A stretch of DNA of 26,697 nt from Pseudomonadota bacterium. GTDB lineage: Bacteria; Pseudomonadota; Alphaproteobacteria; Sphingomonadales; Sphingomonadaceae. Location: NCBI GenBank assembly GCA_023433305.1, contig JAEZCZ010000122.1, positions 1 through 26,697 on the forward strand, given 5' to 3'. Under the pieces are notes generated by a model. That model worked only from the letters and a program-made list of their open reading frames with translations, was not told where the DNA came from and searched no databases. The position numbers and the translations under genes were made by a program. Shown here piece by piece: positions 10,609-17,323 of this stretch. The stretch's first letter is position 1. Every line of letters begins with the position of its first letter.

Positions 10609-11634
10609 TCATCCCTTCTTCAAATGCCGCCGGCCGAGGAGTTCGGCGATCTGGACCGCGTTCAGCGCTGCCCCCTTGCGCAAGTTGTCGCTGACGCACC
10701 ACAGGTTGAGGCCGTTCTCGACGGTCGGATCCTCGCGCACCCGGCTGACGAAGGTCGCGTAATCGCCCGCGCTCTCGACGGGCGTGACGTATCCGCCGTC
10801 CTCGCGCTTGTCGACAAGCATGACGCCGGGGGCTTCGCGGAGGATGTCCTGAGCCTGCTCGGCCGAGATCTCGTTCTCGAACTCGATGTTGATCGATTCC
10901 GAATGGCCGACGAACACCGGCACGCGCACGCAGGTCGCCGTGACCTTGATTTTCGGATCGAGGATCTTCTTGGTTTCGACCACCATCTTCCATTCTTCCT
11001 TGGTCGAGCCGTCGTCGAGGAAGCTGTCGATGTGCGGAATGACGTTGAAGGCGATCTGCTTGGTGAACTTCTTGTTCTCGACCGGGTCGCCGACGAAGAT
11101 CGCGCGGCTCTGCTCGAACAGCTCGTCCATGCCCGCCTTGCCCGCGCCCGAGACCGACTGGTAGGTGCTTACGACCACGCGCTTGATCCCGGCCGCGTCG
11201 TGCAGCGGCTTCAGCGCCACGACCATCTGCGCCGTCGAGCAGTTCGGGTTCGCGATGATGTTGCGCTTCTTGTACCCGTCGATCGCATCCGGATTCACTT
11301 CCGGCACGATCAGCGGAACGTCCGGGTCCATCCGGTAGAGCGACGAGTTGTCGATCACCACGCAGCCCGCCGCTGCCGCTTTCGGGGCGTATTCCTTGGT
11401 CGGCCCCGAGCCGGCCGCGAACAACGCGATGTCCCAGCCGCTGAAGTCGAAGTGCTCGAGGTTGTGGCACTTCGTCATGCGGCCGCTGTCGCCGATCTCT
11501 ACCTCGATCCCCTGCGAGCGAGAGCTGGCGACCGCCGCCACCTCGTCCATCGGGAATTCTCGCTCCGACAGGATCGCGAGCATTTCGCGCCCGACATTCC
11601 CCGTGGCCCCGACGACCGCTACCCGGTAACCCAT
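10609..11634 (-). CDS. asd: Aspartate-semialdehyde dehydrogenase (Asd)
   Basis: A cytoplasmic enzyme that reduces aspartyl-4-phosphate to aspartate semialdehyde with NADPH, the branch point to lysine/diaminopimelate, threonine and methionine. The 341-aa protein has the N-terminal dinucleotide motif GATGNVG (residues 9-15), the active-site Cys132 in NPNCSTAQ, and the substrate-binding Arg237 and catalytic His244 in RVPVFVGHSE. All key residues are present and the length is normal. The ATG has a GGAG ribosome site 8 nt upstream. It follows the S9 peptidase gene after 57 bp and precedes the DUF4336 gene by 20 bp, all leftward. Confidence 0.97.
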   Translation of the reverse strand: MGYRVAVVGATGNVGREMLAILSEREFPMDEVAAVASSRSQGIEVEIGDSGRMTKCHNLEHFDFSGWDIALFAAGSGPTKEYAPKAAAAGCVVIDNSSLYRMDPDVPLIVPEVNPDAIDGYKKRNIIANPNCSTAQMVVALKPLHDAAGIKRVVVSTYQSVSGAGKAGMDELFEQSRAIFVGDPVENKKFTKQIAFNVIPHIDSFLDDGSTKEEWKMVVETKKILDPKIKVTATCVRVPVFVGHSESINIEFENEISAEQAQDILREAPGVMLVDKREDGGYVTPVESAGDYATFVSRVREDPTVENGLNLWCVSDNLRKGAALNAVQIAELLGRRHLKKG

Positions 11635-11691
11635 TTCGACACTCCGCGATTGCTTGCCGCGCCGCTTAAAGCAGCTCGAAAAGCCCTCAAG

Positions 11692-13968
11692 CTAATTCGA
11701 ATTGTCGGACTTCAAGCCCTGCTGCGCCGGGCCGGCCCCATTTCGGTCGAGGAAGGCGAAGATGGTCTCCCACAGGTGAACGCTGATCTTGGGTCCAGAC
11801 ACGCGGTGCGTGTACCCTGGATAAAGCATCATCTCGAACGGCACGGCGTCCGCCTGGAGCTTGGAGATCAGCTCGGACGAGTTCTCGAACACCACGTTGT
11901 CGTCGGCCATTCCATGGATAATCAGCAACGGATCGGTGATCTTGTGCGCATCCTCGATCACCGCTGACTTGGCGTAGGCTGCCGCATCGGCTTGCGGCGT
12001 ACCCATGTAGCGTTCGGTATAATGGGTGTCGTAGAGTTCCCACTTGGTGACCGGCGCGCCCGACACTCCAGCGGCATAGAGACCCGGATCGGCGACGAGT
12101 TGCTTCAGCGTCATGTAGCCACCGTAGGACCAGCCGTAGATGGAGATGCGATCGGGATCGACGTAGTCTAGCGTCTTCAGGTATGCCGCACCGCGCTTCT
12201 GGTCCTCGACTTCCACGGAGCCCATCGCGCGGTAGATCGCCTTCTCGAACTCGACGCCGCGATTGGCGCTCCCGCGATTGTCGATCTGAAAATAGATGTA
12301 GCCGCGGTCGACGATGTGCTGCGGCAGCGGGCCATGCCAGCCCTTGTCGACCGTCTGCGAGTGCGGCCCGCCGTAGTGCTCGAAGAACACCGGGTAGCGC
12401 TTTCCAGGCTCGAGCTCGGGCGTGATCATCATCCAGTGGAGCGGCGTGCCGTCGGCGGCGGGAATCGAGCCGAACGTCGCCGGGCGATGGCTCCCCAAGT
12501 AGGGCGCGTAAGGATGATCGGTATCGAGCCGGTTCTCCTCGATCCAAGCCAGGCGCTCCCCCCGCCCGTCGGCAAGGTAACTTTGCGTCGGCTGCAGGTC
12601 CGCCGATCGGCTGACGATCAACGTCTTGCCCGCCCTGTCCATCGTTCCGCTGTTGTTGAAGGCGGCATCGGTCAGCCGCTCGATCTTCTCAGGGCTCGCC
12701 AGGTCAAACCCATAGATCTGCGTTGCCAGCACGTCGTCTTTGGTCGCGGCGAAGTAGACCCGGCCAGCATCCTGGTCGACGCCAACCAGTGAAGTCACCA
12801 CCCAGTCGCCACTGGTCAACTGCGTCCACTCGCCCGCGCTCAGCCGATAGAGATGGCCGAAACCGTCGCGTTCGGACCACCAGATCAGGCTGTCGTCGCG
12901 GAGGAAGCGGTAGTTGTTGGTCAGGTTGATCCAGTGTCCGGGTGCCGCATTCTCGGTGAACAGCACGGAACTCTCGCCGGTCGCAGGATCGACCTTCAGC
13001 ATGTCCAGCCGCGTCTGCAGGCGGTCCTGCCGCTGGACGTAGAGCGCCCGACCGTCCGGCGCCCAGTCCACTCGCGCCAGATAGATGTCACGATCCGGCC
13101 CGAGGTCGACTTCGACCTGGTTTCCCCCATCGGGATCGAACACGAACAGCCGCACCTCGGCGTTGGGGGTACCGGCGGCCGGATAGCGCTGCTCGTAAGT
13201 GCGCGTTCCCGTTGCGCCGATAGCCGTCCGCGTAACGATGCCGACCGGCGTCTCGTCTACGCGGGCCACGGCAATCCGCCTGTCGTCGGGCGACCACCAA
13301 TACCCGGTGTGGCGATCCATTTCCTCCTGTGCGACGAACTCCGCCTCGCCCCAGGTTACCAGCTCGTTTGTCTCCTCCGGTGTGATCGGAACCGGCTCTT
13401 GGCCGAGCAGCCCGACCCACAGCTTGCGATCGCGCACGAAGGAAACGTAAGCACCGGTTTCGCTGAGCGCCGGGTTGAGCTCGCTCGCCTCGGTGTCTGT
13501 CAGCCGCCGGGTCGTACCATCGAGCCGGGCCAAATACAGGTCGCCGTCGAGAGGAACCAGCAGCGCCTGTCCGTCCTTCGCCCACTCGTAGGTGACGATA
13601 CCCTTGAGGGTTCCGATACGCAGCCGCTCGCGCTGCATCTTCTCGGCTTCCGAGAGTTCGCGCCCGCTGCCAATCTCCTCGCTGTCGACGAGCATGCGCC
13701 ATGCCCCGCTCTCGCGGTCGAAGCCCCACAGGTCGTAGCGGTCCTTGTCGTCCTCACGGTTACGCAGGACCGTGAGATAGCGGCCGTCGGGCGAGAGCTT
13801 GACGCCGCGCGGACTGGCACCGTTGAGGCTGGGGCTGGCAAAGACGCGCTCGAGCGTCAGTTCGCCGTGCTGCACTGGCTGCGTCTCCTCCACCTGAGCC
13901 TGCGCCGTCGCGATAGAGGACGTGGCGGCAAGGGCAATGGCGGCGGCAAGCAGGCGAACCGATCTCAT
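11692..13968 (-). CDS. Secreted S9 family dipeptidyl peptidase IV-like serine peptidase
   Basis: A 758-aa prolyl-oligopeptidase-family enzyme of the DPP IV (S9B) type, which removes N-terminal X-Pro dipeptides. A Sec signal peptide covers about residues 1-23. A beta-propeller follows, containing the double-Glu segment FVAQEEMDRHTGYWWSPDD used by DPP IV to hold the substrate amino terminus. The C-terminal hydrolase domain has the triad Ser614 (GWSYGGY), Asp689 (GMADDN) and His721 (GYTHR); the Asp-His spacing of 32 equals that of human DPP IV. The ATG has a CGGAG site upstream. The rplS terminator hairpin ends only 26 bp before the start, so the gene seems to lack space for its own separate promoter. 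Confidence 0.94.
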   Translation of the reverse strand: MRSVRLLAAAIALAATSSIATAQAQVEETQPVQHGELTLERVFASPSLNGASPRGVKLSPDGRYLTVLRNREDDKDRYDLWGFDRESGAWRMLVDSEEIGSGRELSEAEKMQRERLRIGTLKGIVTYEWAKDGQALLVPLDGDLYLARLDGTTRRLTDTEASELNPALSETGAYVSFVRDRKLWVGLLGQEPVPITPEETNELVTWGEAEFVAQEEMDRHTGYWWSPDDRRIAVARVDETPVGIVTRTAIGATGTRTYEQRYPAAGTPNAEVRLFVFDPDGGNQVEVDLGPDRDIYLARVDWAPDGRALYVQRQDRLQTRLDMLKVDPATGESSVLFTENAAPGHWINLTNNYRFLRDDSLIWWSERDGFGHLYRLSAGEWTQLTSGDWVVTSLVGVDQDAGRVYFAATKDDVLATQIYGFDLASPEKIERLTDAAFNNSGTMDRAGKTLIVSRSADLQPTQSYLADGRGERLAWIEENRLDTDHPYAPYLGSHRPATFGSIPAADGTPLHWMMITPELEPGKRYPVFFEHYGGPHSQTVDKGWHGPLPQHIVDRGYIYFQIDNRGSANRGVEFEKAIYRAMGSVEVEDQKRGAAYLKTLDYVDPDRISIYGWSYGGYMTLKQLVADPGLYAAGVSGAPVTKWELYDTHYTERYMGTPQADAAAYAKSAVIEDAHKITDPLLIIHGMADDNVVFENSSELISKLQADAVPFEMMLYPGYTHRVSGPKISVHLWETIFAFLDRNGAGPAQQGLKSDNSN

Positions 13969-13983
13969 GAATTTGCGGACTCC

Positions 13984-14018
13984 GAAAACAAGAAGGGCGC
14001 CCCCTCGCGGAGGCGCCC
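13984..14018 (-). terminator. Rho-independent terminator after rplS
   Basis: On the minus strand GGGCGCC (14018-14012) and GGCGCCC (14001-13995) form a 7-bp GC stem around a 10-nt loop that can pair further inside. It is followed by the T-rich TTCTTGTTTT. It lies 37 bp after the rplS stop and 26 bp before the S9 peptidase start. Confidence 0.75.
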
Positions 14019-14055
14019 GACTTGTTACGCATGAAATCGCTTTCGCGGTAGGGCC

Positions 14056-14433
14056 TTAGCCCTCCTGGCTCACGGTTTGCTTGCGCTCGGCGATGCGAGC
14101 GCGCTTACCGGTCCGGCCGCGCAGGTAGTAGAGCTTCGCGCGGCGCACGACGCCGCGGCGGACCACCTCGATGCTATCGACGTTGGGCGAATAGAGCGGG
14201 AAAACACGCTCCACGCCTTCGCCGAAGCTCAGCTTGCGGACGGTGAAATTGCTGTTGATGCCGCGGTTCGAGCGAGCGATGCAGACGCCTTCGTAGTTCT
14301 GAATACGCGTGCGCTCGCCTTCGACCACGCGCACGCCGACGCGCAGCGTGTCGCCGGGGCGGAATTCGGGAATGCTCTTCCCTTCGTTGAAAGCTGCGAT
14401 GGCCTCGGCCTCGAGCTCCTGGATCAGACCCAT
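14056..14433 (-). CDS. rplS: 50S ribosomal protein L19
   Basis: A 125-aa L19 protein of the large subunit, located at the 30S-50S interface. Typical segments are the basic/hydrophobic opening MGLIQELEAEAI, FRPGDTLRVGVRVVEGERTRIQ, the conserved YEGVCIARSNRGINSNFTVRK split over the middle, and the C-terminal KLYYLRGRTGKRARI. The ATG at 14433 has an AGGGAG ribosome site that overlaps the trmD stop, which is 10 nt upstream, so trmD-rplS are coupled as in most bacteria. An open frame extends upstream but lies inside trmD. A strong terminator follows. Confidence 0.97.
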   Translation of the reverse strand: MGLIQELEAEAIAAFNEGKSIPEFRPGDTLRVGVRVVEGERTRIQNYEGVCIARSNRGINSNFTVRKLSFGEGVERVFPLYSPNVDSIEVVRRGVVRRAKLYYLRGRTGKRARIAERKQTVSQEG

Positions 14434-14443
14434 GACGGGCTCC

Positions 14444-15175
14444 CTAATCGTCGCGCCGCGCGCCAGAGGCAGACTGGTCCCGAGCGCCCCTGTGGCGCTC
14501 CCAAAGGTCCGGCCTGCGTGACCGTGTATCTTCTTCCGCGCGCGCTTTTCGCCACGCGGCAATCCTCGCATGATCCCCCGATCGCAGCACTTCAGGGATC
14601 GTGCGCCCTTCCCATTCGACAGGTCGGGTATAGTGTGGATACTCGAGCAGCCCTTCCTCGAAGGATTCCTCGGCCCCACTGGACGGCGCGCCCATTACGC
14701 CGGGAAGCAGGCGAATGCAAGCGTCGAGAATGGCTAGCGCCGCGGGCTCGCCACCCGACAGAATCAGATCGGCGAGACTGACTTCCTCGACCTCTCGTCC
14801 CTCGAATATCCGCTCGTCGAAACCCTCGAACCGGCCGCAGAGGATCGTCACCCCCGGCCCCGCCGCCAGCTCGCGAACCCGCGTCTGGGTGATGGGCCTG
14901 CCGCGCGGCGTCATCGCGAGTACGGGGCACGCGGGCTGCAGTGCGCGCGCATGGTCGATCGCCGCAGCCAAAATGTCGGGCTTCAACACCATCCCCGCGC
15001 CACCTCCGGCCGGCGTGTCGTCGACCGTGCGGTGCTTGTCGGTGGCAAAGTCGCGGATCTGCACGGTCTGGATCGACCAGGCTCCCTCGGCCAGCGCCCG
15101 CCCGGCCAGCGAAACGCCGAGAGGCCCGGGAAACATCTCAGGATAGAGGGTCAGGACCGTGGCTGCGAAAGACAC
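14444..15175 (-). CDS. trmD: tRNA (guanine37-N1)-methyltransferase TrmD
   Basis: An essential SPOUT-class enzyme that methylates G37 of tRNAs reading CUN, CCN and CGG codons with S-adenosylmethionine, preventing +1 frameshifts. The 243-aa protein shows the knot region motifs CGRFEGFDER (113-122) and LADLILSGGEPA (about 134-145), KHRTVDDTPAGGGAGM (47-62), and the C-terminal SGDHARIAAWR tRNA-binding segment. The last 30 residues are a basic/acidic tail. The start is GTG (15173-15175) directly after the vapC TGA, with only a weak ribosome site (GGACGG) inside vapC. Translation therefore probably depends on ribosomes finishing vapC. Normally rimM precedes trmD; here rimM is 3 kb away. Confidence 0.97.
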   Translation of the reverse strand: MSFAATVLTLYPEMFPGPLGVSLAGRALAEGAWSIQTVQIRDFATDKHRTVDDTPAGGGAGMVLKPDILAAAIDHARALQPACPVLAMTPRGRPITQTRVRELAAGPGVTILCGRFEGFDERIFEGREVEEVSLADLILSGGEPAALAILDACIRLLPGVMGAPSSGAEESFEEGLLEYPHYTRPVEWEGRTIPEVLRSGDHARIAAWRKARAEEDTRSRRPDLWERHRGARDQSASGARRDD

Positions 15176-15553
15176 TCAGACCGTCCAGTTCTCGATCGTC
15201 AGTCCAGGCACGTCGGCGAAATCGGCCTCGTTGTTGGTGATCACGATCGCCCCGATACTGAGCGCGTGAGCCGCCAATAACCGGTCGAGCCCGGCACGTT
15301 TGAACGGCAGCTTGGCATATGCTCGCGCCGCAACTTCGTCGAAGGGCAGAAGTGGCACGACGGCCACGAAAGCTTCGAGGGCCTCGGCGGGTGGCGGCTT
15401 ACCGTTCTGTGAGCCAAGCGCCAGCTCAGCAAAGCTGATGGTCGAAATCGCGATGTCTCCGGGCTCGGCGCTCTCGAACCGCGCTCTCATGGCCGGAAAG
15501 GCCCCCGAGAATGCGTAGATCGCGCTGTTCGCGTCGGTAAGATAGCGGCTCAC
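15176..15553 (-). CDS. vapC: VapC-type PIN-domain toxin ribonuclease
   Basis: A 125-aa PIN-domain protein, the toxin of a VapBC module; family members cleave specific RNAs, often tRNA or rRNA, with Mg2+. The expected acidic residues are present: D7 (YLTDANS), E43 (SFAELALG), D90 (AGLDRLLAAHAL) and D111 (NNEADFADVPGL). The nuclease therefore looks intact. The start is GTG, overlapping the vapB TGA as GTGA. The TGA is followed directly by the GTG of trmD. Target RNA cannot be read from sequence. Confidence 0.88.
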   Translation of the reverse strand: MSRYLTDANSAIYAFSGAFPAMRARFESAEPGDIAISTISFAELALGSQNGKPPPAEALEAFVAVVPLLPFDEVAARAYAKLPFKRAGLDRLLAAHALSIGAIVITNNEADFADVPGLTIENWTV

Positions 15554-15831
15554 GCTTCGTCCTTGGCCTTAGACTTCCTGGCCGCGAGGGTGCTCGGACG
15601 TTCCTCGAACTCGCGCAATTCAGTTGGCAAGGGCTTGAGCCACGGCGCTTTCCCCCAGAAGCCGCTCACGTCGATCTTGCGTCCTGCGGCCGCCTTTGCC
15701 CTAATGTGCAACTCGCCATCCTCTTGGGTGACCGTCCATTCGCGGTCCGGCGCGATGCCTAGCGCGGCGGGCATGCGGATGGCCACCGAATTGCCCGACT
15801 TGAAGCTCTTGGCGGTGTATTCCTTGCCCAT
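15550..15831 (-). CDS. vapB: VapB-type antitoxin, AbrB/MazE-like
   Basis: A 93-aa antitoxin. Residues 1-50 fit the swapped-hairpin AbrB/MazE DNA-binding fold (KSFKSGNSVAIRMPAALGI..., then a WTVTQEDGELHIR strand), and the C-terminal part with FWGKAPWLKPLP and a charged tail is the likely toxin-binding arm. I chose the ATG at 15831, which has a GGAG site 7 nt upstream. An upstream in-frame ATG at 15864 would run through the operator palindrome and is unlikely. It neutralises the VapC toxin encoded immediately downstream and probably represses its own promoter. Confidence 0.87.
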   Translation of the reverse strand: MGKEYTAKSFKSGNSVAIRMPAALGIAPDREWTVTQEDGELHIRAKAAAGRKIDVSGFWGKAPWLKPLPTELREFEERPSTLAARKSKAKDEA

Positions 15832-15841
15832 CGCAATCTCC

Positions 15842-15883
15842 GTATATACATAATGTATATACATCGATCGACACTCAGGTCAA
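15842..15883 (-). promoter_or_regulatory. vapBC promoter with perfect palindromic operator
   Basis: Bases 15842-15862 form a perfect 21-bp palindrome: half-sites GTATATACAT and ATGTATATAC around a central A. On the minus strand TTGACC (15883-15878) is a good -35 box. A -10 box (ATATAC or TATATA/TATACA registers) lies inside the palindrome at 16-18 bp spacing. The operator thus covers the -10 box, 10 bp before the vapB start, as expected for autorepression by VapB or VapBC. The AT content is in sharp contrast with the surrounding GC-rich DNA. Confidence 0.8.
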
Positions 15884-15894
15884 TTCGAATGGCC

Positions 15895-16806
15895 TCATAT
15901 TGGCTCCCACACCTCGGGCGGCAATCGATCGCGATCCGCCGCGAGTTCCTCGTGGAGCCACTCACGAAACCGCTCAATCTTGCGAACGCCGACGCGACCC
16001 TCGGGATGGACCAGGTACTGCGCGTTGATGGGCAAATAGAATGCCTCGAACGGCTGCACGAGCCGGCCACTGTCGAGGTCGGCGCGCCAGAACAGCGGCG
16101 ACATCATCGCGATTCCCGATCCCGCGAGCATGGCGTTCGCCTCCTGTAGCTGGCTGTCGAGCACCACACCCTGTCTGGCGGGCGGCGCATCGATGCCCAC
16201 CTGAGCAAACCAGCCGCGCCACAAAGAGTCGTTGGGCGATAATCGGTCGACGCGCAGTAGATCCGCAGGTTCGGCGATGTCATGCGCCTCGACAAAAGCC
16301 GGCGTGCAGATGGGCGTGAAGTGCTGACGAAACAGGAAGTCGCTGCGCAAGCCGTCCCAGCTTCCACGGCCTGAACGTATCGCCGCGTCGACGCCCCCGC
16401 GCCCGAAGTCGATAAGGTCGTTGGCGAGCGAGATGCGCACAGCCAAATCGGGGAAACGCACCTGAAACCGCCCAATGCGGGCACTCAGCCAGGTACCGCC
16501 GAACGAGACCGCCGCGTTCAAGTCGAGCACGTCCTCGTCCTCCTCGCGGAGCAAGGCGAACGCGTCCGCGATGCTCGCGAATCCGGCGCTGATGGCGGGC
16601 AGGAGACGACGGCCCGCGTCGGAAAGCTTCACCCGCCCTTTCTCGCGCACGAACAGGGGGCGGCCGACCCGATCTTCCAACTGACGGATCTGATAGCTTA
16701 TCGCGGCTTGTGTCAGCCCAAGTTCGTCCGCGGCCCGCGAGAAATTCTCATGCCTCCCCGCCGACTCGAAGGCGCGAATCGCGGCAAGGGGCGGAAGACG
16801 GTCCAT
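15895..16806 (-). CDS. LysR family transcriptional regulator (GcvA-like)
   Basis: A 303-aa LysR-type regulator. The winged HTH covers residues 1-60 (MDRLPPLAAIRAFESAGRH, then FSRAADELGLTQAAISYQIRQLEDRVGRPLF). The effector-binding domain follows from about residue 90, with GcvA-like segments such as DLAVRISLANDLIDF and VDAAIRSGRG. It is divergent from the small membrane protein and flavoprotein genes, which are its likely targets. An inverted repeat just upstream of its start (16815-16831) is a plausible binding site and would also allow autoregulation. It ends 31 bp before the vapBC operator. The effector is unknown. Confidence 0.92.
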   Translation of the reverse strand: MDRLPPLAAIRAFESAGRHENFSRAADELGLTQAAISYQIRQLEDRVGRPLFVREKGRVKLSDAGRRLLPAISAGFASIADAFALLREEDEDVLDLNAAVSFGGTWLSARIGRFQVRFPDLAVRISLANDLIDFGRGGVDAAIRSGRGSWDGLRSDFLFRQHFTPICTPAFVEAHDIAEPADLLRVDRLSPNDSLWRGWFAQVGIDAPPARQGVVLDSQLQEANAMLAGSGIAMMSPLFWRADLDSGRLVQPFEAFYLPINAQYLVHPEGRVGVRKIERFREWLHEELAADRDRLPPEVWEPI

Positions 16807-16814
16807 CTGCGGCT

Positions 16815-16831
16815 TATAAGCTCAACTTATA
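16815..16831. promoter_or_regulatory. Inverted repeat, probable LysR operator
   Basis: TATAAG (16815-16820) and CTTATA (16826-16831) form a perfect inverted repeat with a 5-bp spacer, the interrupted-dyad shape expected of a LysR-type site. It lies 8 bp upstream of the LysR start codon in the 102-bp divergent gap, so binding could repress lysR and activate the rightward genes. Confidence 0.55.
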
Positions 16832-16908
16832 CATTCTTGCATCCGTTTTGTTGGCGCGCGCGGCCCCCAGGGCGCACTTACGTGACTGGAAAGCAAAGGG
16901 GACTAAAG

Positions 16909-17235
16909 ATGCAAGACGAACACTTCATGCGCGATTGGGCCGGATTGCACGACAGCCAGGTTGCGACTTCCCGCAATGGAGCGACAGCGCCAATCCGATC
17001 GTCAGCCGATCGGACGCACCGACAGCCCATAGACAATACTTATCTGGGTCGGCCGAAGTCTGGCGAGGTGTCGGAAATGTCTCCGATCGCTCGGGCCAGC
17101 CTGCGGGGTTTTGCCGCGAGCGTTTTGACCTTCGTCCTATGGGCGACCGTGATGGTCCTGGCGACCCCCACGCCGGGGCTTGCTTCGGCGTTTTCCGAAG
17201 CAGCGCCATGCCACGCACATCCGGTGCTCGCTTGA
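16909..17235 (+). CDS. Small predicted membrane protein, function unknown
   Basis: A 108-aa protein that I do not recognise. It has a good ribosome site (AAAGGGGAC) before the ATG. The N-terminal half is polar and looks unstructured. One hydrophobic segment at about residues 66-87 (FAASVLTFVLWATVMVLATP) is flanked by RASLR on the inner side, consistent with a single-pass inner-membrane protein or an internal uncleaved signal. The tail contains Cys101 and two His. It lies between the LysR gene and the flavoprotein gene, 88 bp before the latter, and is probably transcribed with it. A non-coding leader is possible, but the codon pattern and ribosome site favour a gene. Confidence 0.6.
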   Translation: MQDEHFMRDWAGLHDSQVATSRNGATAPIRSSADRTHRQPIDNTYLGRPKSGEVSEMSPIARASLRGFAASVLTFVLWATVMVLATPTPGLASAFSEAAPCHAHPVLA

Positions 17236-17323
17236 GAACCGGGGCCCCATCCGCGCTCTGAACGTTGGAACGGCTGCGGACGCGATCCCGCGCCGTTCCA
17301 CCGACCGGAGTAGAGAGAGAGTC

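Noticed and set aside
10624..11967. A 447-codon plus-strand frame across asd and the end of the S9 peptidase gene.
   Set aside because: It spans two well-supported genes on the other strand and is rich in Arg, His, Asp and Val in the manner of antisense translation.
15176..16806. The vapBC-lysR region checked for a mobile element.
   Set aside because: No transposase, integrase, terminal inverted repeats or target-site duplication could be seen at the edges of the block.
16909..17323. The region upstream of the flavoprotein considered as an N-terminal extension of that protein.
   Set aside because: The FAD-binding strand begins immediately after the TTG at 17324. The upstream in-frame part (from 17180) is Arg-rich and overlaps the small membrane protein in another frame.
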